DNA from: RBG-16-64-43 sp964353865
Lineage (GTDB): Bacteria; Chloroflexota; Anaerolineae; Anaerolineales; RBG-16-64-43
Assembly (NCBI GenBank): GCA_964353865.1
Contig: CAYGXJ010000040.1
Coordinates: forward strand, 1 to 64,000
Direction of reading: 5' to 3'
Length of the DNA: 64,000 nucleotides
Part shown: positions 60,444 to 64,000 of the stretch, one piece after another
How the letters are laid out: the number at the start of each line of letters is the position of its first letter
Numbering within the stretch: the first letter of the stretch is position 1
Translations under genes and position numbers: made by a program
The notes under the pieces: model-generated
Databases searched by the model: none
Told to the model about the DNA's origin: nothing
Seen by the model: only the letters and a program-made list of their open reading frames with translations

Positions 60444-61394
60444 ATGCAGCGCGTGGATGTGAGTTCGATCGGTGAGACTGCCCGTGCGTTGCTCGGGAGC
60501 GGAGCGCGCGGCAAAGTGCTCGCGTGCGTCACCGGCGCGGCTTACCTGGAGGCCGAGGCGGGCGAGGTGCTCTGGCTAACCTCGCCGAAAGCGCCGCGCC
60601 ACACCCGCGCCGGGCGCAGCGACTGGCGGCAAGCCTGGCCTGAGGTGGGCACACCATACGTCGTGCACGGTGAGCAGATCGAGTTTGGCAGTAGTTTCAT
60701 GGTCGACCTAGCGCAGGCCGAGCTCTGGCTCGCGCCGCAACCTGGCGCAGAGGTAGCCGTCGCGCAGAGTGCAATTGCGCCTTCCTTGTACGCGTTGTTC
60801 TCGCAGGGATCAGCGCTCCCCAAGCCGCTTGGGCTCGGGCAATTGATAGGCTGGGTTCTTGCGCTGGGAGAAGGGCGGGCCGCGCCGCACAAGGCATTGC
60901 CGCAGGATCTCTTCGTCGCTTGCGCATGGGAGAGCGTTGCCCGCGTGGCCGAGGCGATCTTGGCGCACGACGGCGCGCAACTCAAGACGGCTGTGCGCCC
61001 GCTCGTCGGTCTTGGGCCGGGGCTGACGCCTGCGGGCGATGACTTTGTTGGTAGTCTATTCTTCACTTTGCATTATCTGGGGCGCACCTACGCGCCTCTT
61101 AGGGCCGCGGTCGAGGCGGCGCGTATTGACCTCTCCTCGCATCGCTCAGAAACGCACGCTATAAGCTTTGCCGTGATGAGCGACATGGCGCGAGGCGAGG
61201 GACCTGAACCGCTGCACGAGTTCCTCGGCGCGGTGTTGGCCGGCGAACCGGCTGCGCTCATCGAGCGTGCCGCGCGCGAGCTCGTGGCCATCGGCCATTC
61301 GAGTGGGTGGGACATGCTGCTCGGTTGCGTGGTCGGGGTGCTATTGACAATCCGGCCCCCTTCTCCCCCAACTGCCACCCCAACGAATGCGTGA
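60444..61394 (+). CDS. DUF2877 (AllH-like) protein
   Basis: A 316-residue protein with the DUF2877 signatures GLGPGLTPAGDDFVG (residues about 190-204) and GHSSGWDMLLGCVVGVLL near the end. The family includes AllH, linked to allantoin/oxamate degradation (carbamoyltransferase), but the activity here is not known. ATG 60444 is chosen with GGAGA upstream; TTG 60408 is in frame. No other purine-catabolism gene is in the window. Confidence 0.8.
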   Translation: MQRVDVSSIGETARALLGSGARGKVLACVTGAAYLEAEAGEVLWLTSPKAPRHTRAGRSDWRQAWPEVGTPYVVHGEQIEFGSSFMVDLAQAELWLAPQPGAEVAVAQSAIAPSLYALFSQGSALPKPLGLGQLIGWVLALGEGRAAPHKALPQDLFVACAWESVARVAEAILAHDGAQLKTAVRPLVGLGPGLTPAGDDFVGSLFFTLHYLGRTYAPLRAAVEAARIDLSSHRSETHAISFAVMSDMARGEGPEPLHEFLGAVLAGEPAALIERAARELVAIGHSSGWDMLLGCVVGVLLTIRPPSPPTATPTNA

Positions 61395-61526
61395 GATATG
61401 CATTCCCTGGCACATGGATTGTCTTCGCAGGAATTCCACGCCCAATTGCGATGATGTGTTGTGACTCGGTTGTTGGTGGCCTACAATACACAGTGCACCT
61501 AATCCCGCGCCGCAGGGAAAGGGGGC

Positions 61527-61665
61527 CGGGCACGGCATGCCGTGCCCGAACAGGAACTTGGCGGGGTGTAGGCTCTAGGAGTGGGGAGCGAAGCTCCCCA
61601 CTCCTAGAAAAGAAGACCTCCCCCTCCCTTTAGGGAGCCTGTCCTGCGAAGCGGGAGGGGCAGGG
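61527..61665. repeat. Hairpin cassette before the GH5 gene
   Basis: The most complete copy. A perfect 22-bp palindrome (61527-61548) is followed by GAACAGGAACTTGGCGGGGTGTAGG, then a 16-bp perfect stem (61574-61589 with 61593-61608; core GTGGGGAGC/GCTCCCCAC) and CCTGTCCTGCGAAGCGGGAGG ending the unit. It fills most of the intergenic gap upstream of the glycosidase gene. Confidence 0.75.
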
Positions 61666-61696
61666 GGTGGTCAACCCTACAGGGAGGACTCGACCA

Positions 61697-63574
61697 ATGA
61701 TCATAACCTCCGGTCCCTGGTTCACCGATGAACACGGCCGCACGCTGATCTTGCGAGGTGTCAACCTCGGCGGGAGCAGCAAAGTCCCCTTCACGCCGGA
61801 TGGCGCCTCTTACATCCGCGATGGATTCCTCAACCATCGCGCCGTCTCCTTCGTTGGCCGCCCATTTCCCCTGGCCGAGGCGGATGAACACTTCGGCCGC
61901 CTCGCGCGCTGGGGCTTCACCTTCCTGCGCTTCCTCATCACCTGGGAAGCCATCGAACACGGCGGCCCCGACCGTTACGACCAGGCCTACCTCGACTACG
62001 TGCGCGCCATCGTTGAGAAAGCCGGCCAACACGGGTTGAGCCTCTTTATTGACCCGCACCAGGACGTCTGGTCGCGCTTCTCGGGCGGCGACGGCGCACC
62101 CGGCTGGACTCTCGAGGCGGTGGGCTTCGACCTGGCCAGCCTGCATGAGGCCGGCGCGGCGATGGTCCATCAGATGCATGGCGACCCCTTCCCACGCATG
62201 ATCTGGCCGACCAACGCGACCAAGCTCGCCTCAGCGACCATGTTTACGCTCTTCTTCGGCGGCAACGACTTCGCGCCGAAGACGCGCATCGAGGGCGAAC
62301 CGGCGCAAGAGTACCTGCAGCGCCACTATATCGAGGCCGTGCGCCAGGTGGGGCTGCGCTTACGCGACCTGCCCAACGTGGTGGGCTACGACACGCTCAA
62401 CGAGCCCTCCTGCGGCTGGATCGGCTGGCGCGACCTGGCCTCGCCAGGCGGCGAGCTGCGCGCCGGGCATATGCCCGCCCCGCTGCAGTCGATGCTGCTT
62501 GGCGCGGGACACCCGCAGCGGGTCGAGCACTGGGAGCCGACCCTGCTCGGGCCGATGCGGCGCGGCGCAGACCTCATCAACCCGCGCAGGCTGCACGCAT
62601 GGGCCGAGGGTCGCGAGTGCGTATGGCGCGCGAACGGCGTGTGGGATCTGGATGCGAACGGCGAGCCACGCCTGCTGCGGCCGGACCACTTCACAGTCGT
62701 AGGCGGTCGCCAGGTCGACTTTGCGCGCGACTACTACAAGCCGTTCGCCAACCGTCTTGCCCGCGAGATCCGCAGTGCGCATCCACAGGCGCTCCTCTTC
62801 CTCGAGAGCGATCCGATCTTGCCCAAGCTGGATTGGGGGGCGGCCGACGCGCCGGGCGTCGTCTATGCGCCGCACTGGTACGACGGCTACGTCCTGTACA
62901 CCAAATCCTATTCGCCGCACCTGGGCGCAGATATGTTCACGGGCAAGGTCGTCTTCCTGCGCAGCAAGGTGCTGCGCTCGTTCGAGGCGCAGCTCGGGCG
63001 CCTGAGGCGCATCGCACGCGAGAACCTGGGCGGCGTGCCGGTGCTTATTGGCGAATTCGGCATCCCTTTCGACATGAACCAGAAGCGCTCCTACCGGACG
63101 GGGGATTTCCGCGAGCAGCGCGCCGCGCTCGATCGCACCTTCCGCGCGCTAGAAGCCAACCTGCTTTCGGGGACGCTGTGGAACTACACGGCTGACAACA
63201 CCAACGCGCGCGGCGACCAATGGAACGATGAGGACCTCTCGCTCTTCAGCCGGGACCAGCAACGCGATCCGGACGACCCGGACTCGGGCGGCCGCGCGCT
63301 CGAGGCCGCGGTGCGCCCCTACGCGCGCGCAGTGGCCGGCGAGCCGCTGCGCATGAGCTTCGATTTGCGCACACTCGAGTTCGTGCTCGAATTCCGCCAC
63401 GACCCGCGCGCCACCGCGCCAACCGAGATCTTCCTCCCGCGCCTACACTACCCGTACGGCGCGCGCGTGGAGGTCTCGGATGGAACGTATGAGGTGCGCG
63501 AGGCGGAGCAAGTCCTCGTGTACCGCCATGGCGAAACGCGTGAGAACCATGCAGTGAGGGTGAACCCAACCTGA
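61697..63574 (+). CDS. Glycoside hydrolase family 5-like enzyme
   Basis: A 625-residue protein of the GH5 type: LILRGVNLGGSSKVPF, RWGFTFLRFLITWEAIE, the acid/base Glu in YDTLNEPS and the nucleophile Glu in VLIGEFGIPFD. The organisation, with a long insertion between the two Glu motifs and a C-terminal beta domain, resembles the endoglycoceramidase/steryl-glucosidase branch of GH5. No signal peptide is seen, so it probably acts inside the cell on a glycolipid or glycoside. GGGAGG sets ATG 61697. It could turn over glycolipids such as those made in the 22.7-38.8 kb locus, but that is a guess. Confidence 0.85.
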   Translation: MIITSGPWFTDEHGRTLILRGVNLGGSSKVPFTPDGASYIRDGFLNHRAVSFVGRPFPLAEADEHFGRLARWGFTFLRFLITWEAIEHGGPDRYDQAYLDYVRAIVEKAGQHGLSLFIDPHQDVWSRFSGGDGAPGWTLEAVGFDLASLHEAGAAMVHQMHGDPFPRMIWPTNATKLASATMFTLFFGGNDFAPKTRIEGEPAQEYLQRHYIEAVRQVGLRLRDLPNVVGYDTLNEPSCGWIGWRDLASPGGELRAGHMPAPLQSMLLGAGHPQRVEHWEPTLLGPMRRGADLINPRRLHAWAEGRECVWRANGVWDLDANGEPRLLRPDHFTVVGGRQVDFARDYYKPFANRLAREIRSAHPQALLFLESDPILPKLDWGAADAPGVVYAPHWYDGYVLYTKSYSPHLGADMFTGKVVFLRSKVLRSFEAQLGRLRRIARENLGGVPVLIGEFGIPFDMNQKRSYRTGDFREQRAALDRTFRALEANLLSGTLWNYTADNTNARGDQWNDEDLSLFSRDQQRDPDDPDSGGRALEAAVRPYARAVAGEPLRMSFDLRTLEFVLEFRHDPRATAPTEIFLPRLHYPYGARVEVSDGTYEVREAEQVLVYRHGETRENHAVRVNPT

Positions 63575-63642
63575 GGCTCGCGCGCATCGGAACACCGGTT
63601 GCCCGCGCTGTTCACCTGTCGCTTGATGGATGCACGAATGGG

Positions 63643-63672
63643 AAAAAGAGGGTGGCCGCAATGGCCACCCTC
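63643..63672 (-). terminator. Intrinsic terminator for the ABC-2 permease gene
   Basis: GAGGGTGGCC (63648-63657) pairs with GGCCACCCTC (63663-63672). On the minus strand the stem is followed by a T-tract (CTCTTTTTCCC). It lies downstream of the minus-strand permease gene and also after the GH5 gene on the other strand. Confidence 0.8.
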
Positions 63673-63712
63673 ATCCGTTCTCACCATGTAAGCGGATAGT
63701 CCCAGATCACCT

Positions 63713-64000
63713 CTACAGCGAGAGCAACAACCCCACCAGGTACGGCGCCCAGGCCAAGAGGGCCAACGCCGGGTGGCGGCCGCGCGTCACGTTCTTGCTA
63801 TCCCATTTGAAGAGAAAAACGCTCATAGCGAAGGCCAGCAGCCCGCCCGCCGCGAGCACGCCGAGCGAGAGCCACGGGTCGATGCTCGGCGCGCCGTGCA
63901 TGGCCAGGCCGTCGAACGCGCTCATGGCATACGTCGTCGGCAGGATCAGCGCGACCTTTGCCAGCGAAGCCGGGAGCACGCTGGTGGGGAGCATCAGCCC
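63713..64000 (-). CDS. ABC-2 type permease, C-terminal part (partial)
   Basis: An open minus-strand frame running to the end of the window, so its 5' part is outside. The visible 95 residues resemble the last helices of ABC-2 permeases: LILPTTYAMSAFDGLAM, then two hydrophobic segments and a WDSK loop. These proteins export drugs or polysaccharide. Its ATPase partner would be expected beyond the window. Confidence 0.7.
   Translation of the reverse strand, partial: GLMLPTSVLPASLAKVALILPTTYAMSAFDGLAMHGAPSIDPWLSLGVLAAGGLLAFAMSVFLFKWDSKNVTRGRHPALALLAWAPYLVGLLLSL

Overview
The window is GC-rich, densely coded chromosomal DNA from a bacterium. Gene order and content (fabD-fabG-Gls24-nusB-tatA-tatC, thiolase-like proteins paired with DUF35 zinc-ribbon proteins, PspC/LiaF-type membrane clusters, proline/threonine-rich lipoprotein linkers) suggest an uncultured Chloroflexota, probably Anaerolineae-like. 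That assignment is an inference from gene content; no rRNA or tRNA gene was seen.

Layout. 1-8.2 kb (+): the 3' end of fabD, fabG, an Asp23/Gls24 protein, nusB and twin-arginine translocase genes, then two thiolase-fold proteins lacking the catalytic Cys and two DUF35 proteins; a nonsense-mutated GxxExxY gene bounded by an inverted repeat sits between the two thiolase-like genes. 8.4-10.2 kb: a DsrE/YedF-like protein, a methyltransferase and a frameshifted lipoprotein. 10.5-14.5 kb (+): small membrane proteins, a PspC protein and two LiaF-like proteins, closed by a strong terminator. 14.6-21 kb (-): a PPSR-type regulator and a compact operon of zinc-ribbon membrane protein, DUF2207 protein with a Cys-Ala repeat tail, radical SAM/SPASM enzyme with a PqqD-like domain, a cluster-less pseudo-radical-SAM paralogue, and a methyltransferase. 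21.2-22.7 kb: birA and a fasciclin lipoprotein. 22.7-38.8 kb (-): a 13-gene cell-surface locus with a Dlt-like acylation cassette (acyl carrier protein, fatty-acyl-AMP ligase, MBOAT, SGNH), three sulfotransferases, an ABC exporter, four glycosyltransferases and a bifunctional ATP sulfurylase/APS kinase supplying PAPS. 39.2-49 kb (+): an FGGY kinase, an APC permease, a phosphoesterase, a nucleotidyltransferase-like protein, galT, DUF3786, dodecin, a diacylglycerol-kinase-like protein and PlsC. 49-54.6 kb: a GH114 lipoprotein, a DUF1295/DUF1475/TspO-like membrane operon and accessory surface proteins. 55-64 kb: msrPQ, a TetR regulator with its operator, two SDR-type genes, DUF2877, a GH5 glycosidase and a partial ABC-2 permease, separated by a dense family of palindromic repeats.

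How the parts work together. The most novel-looking unit is at 15.5-21 kb. A membrane protein whose cytoplasmic end is an alternating Cys/Ala tail is made just ahead of a radical SAM/SPASM maturase and a catalytically dead copy of it, which suggests post-translational modification of the tail. The second notable unit, at 22.7-38.8 kb, combines glycan assembly, sulfation and an acylation cassette in which a fatty-acyl-AMP ligase takes the place of DltA, pointing to an acylated, sulfated surface glycan or glycolipid. In the right-hand 10 kb, intergenic DNA is filled with nested hairpin cassettes, and a separate repeat family supplies the stop codons of neighbouring genes.
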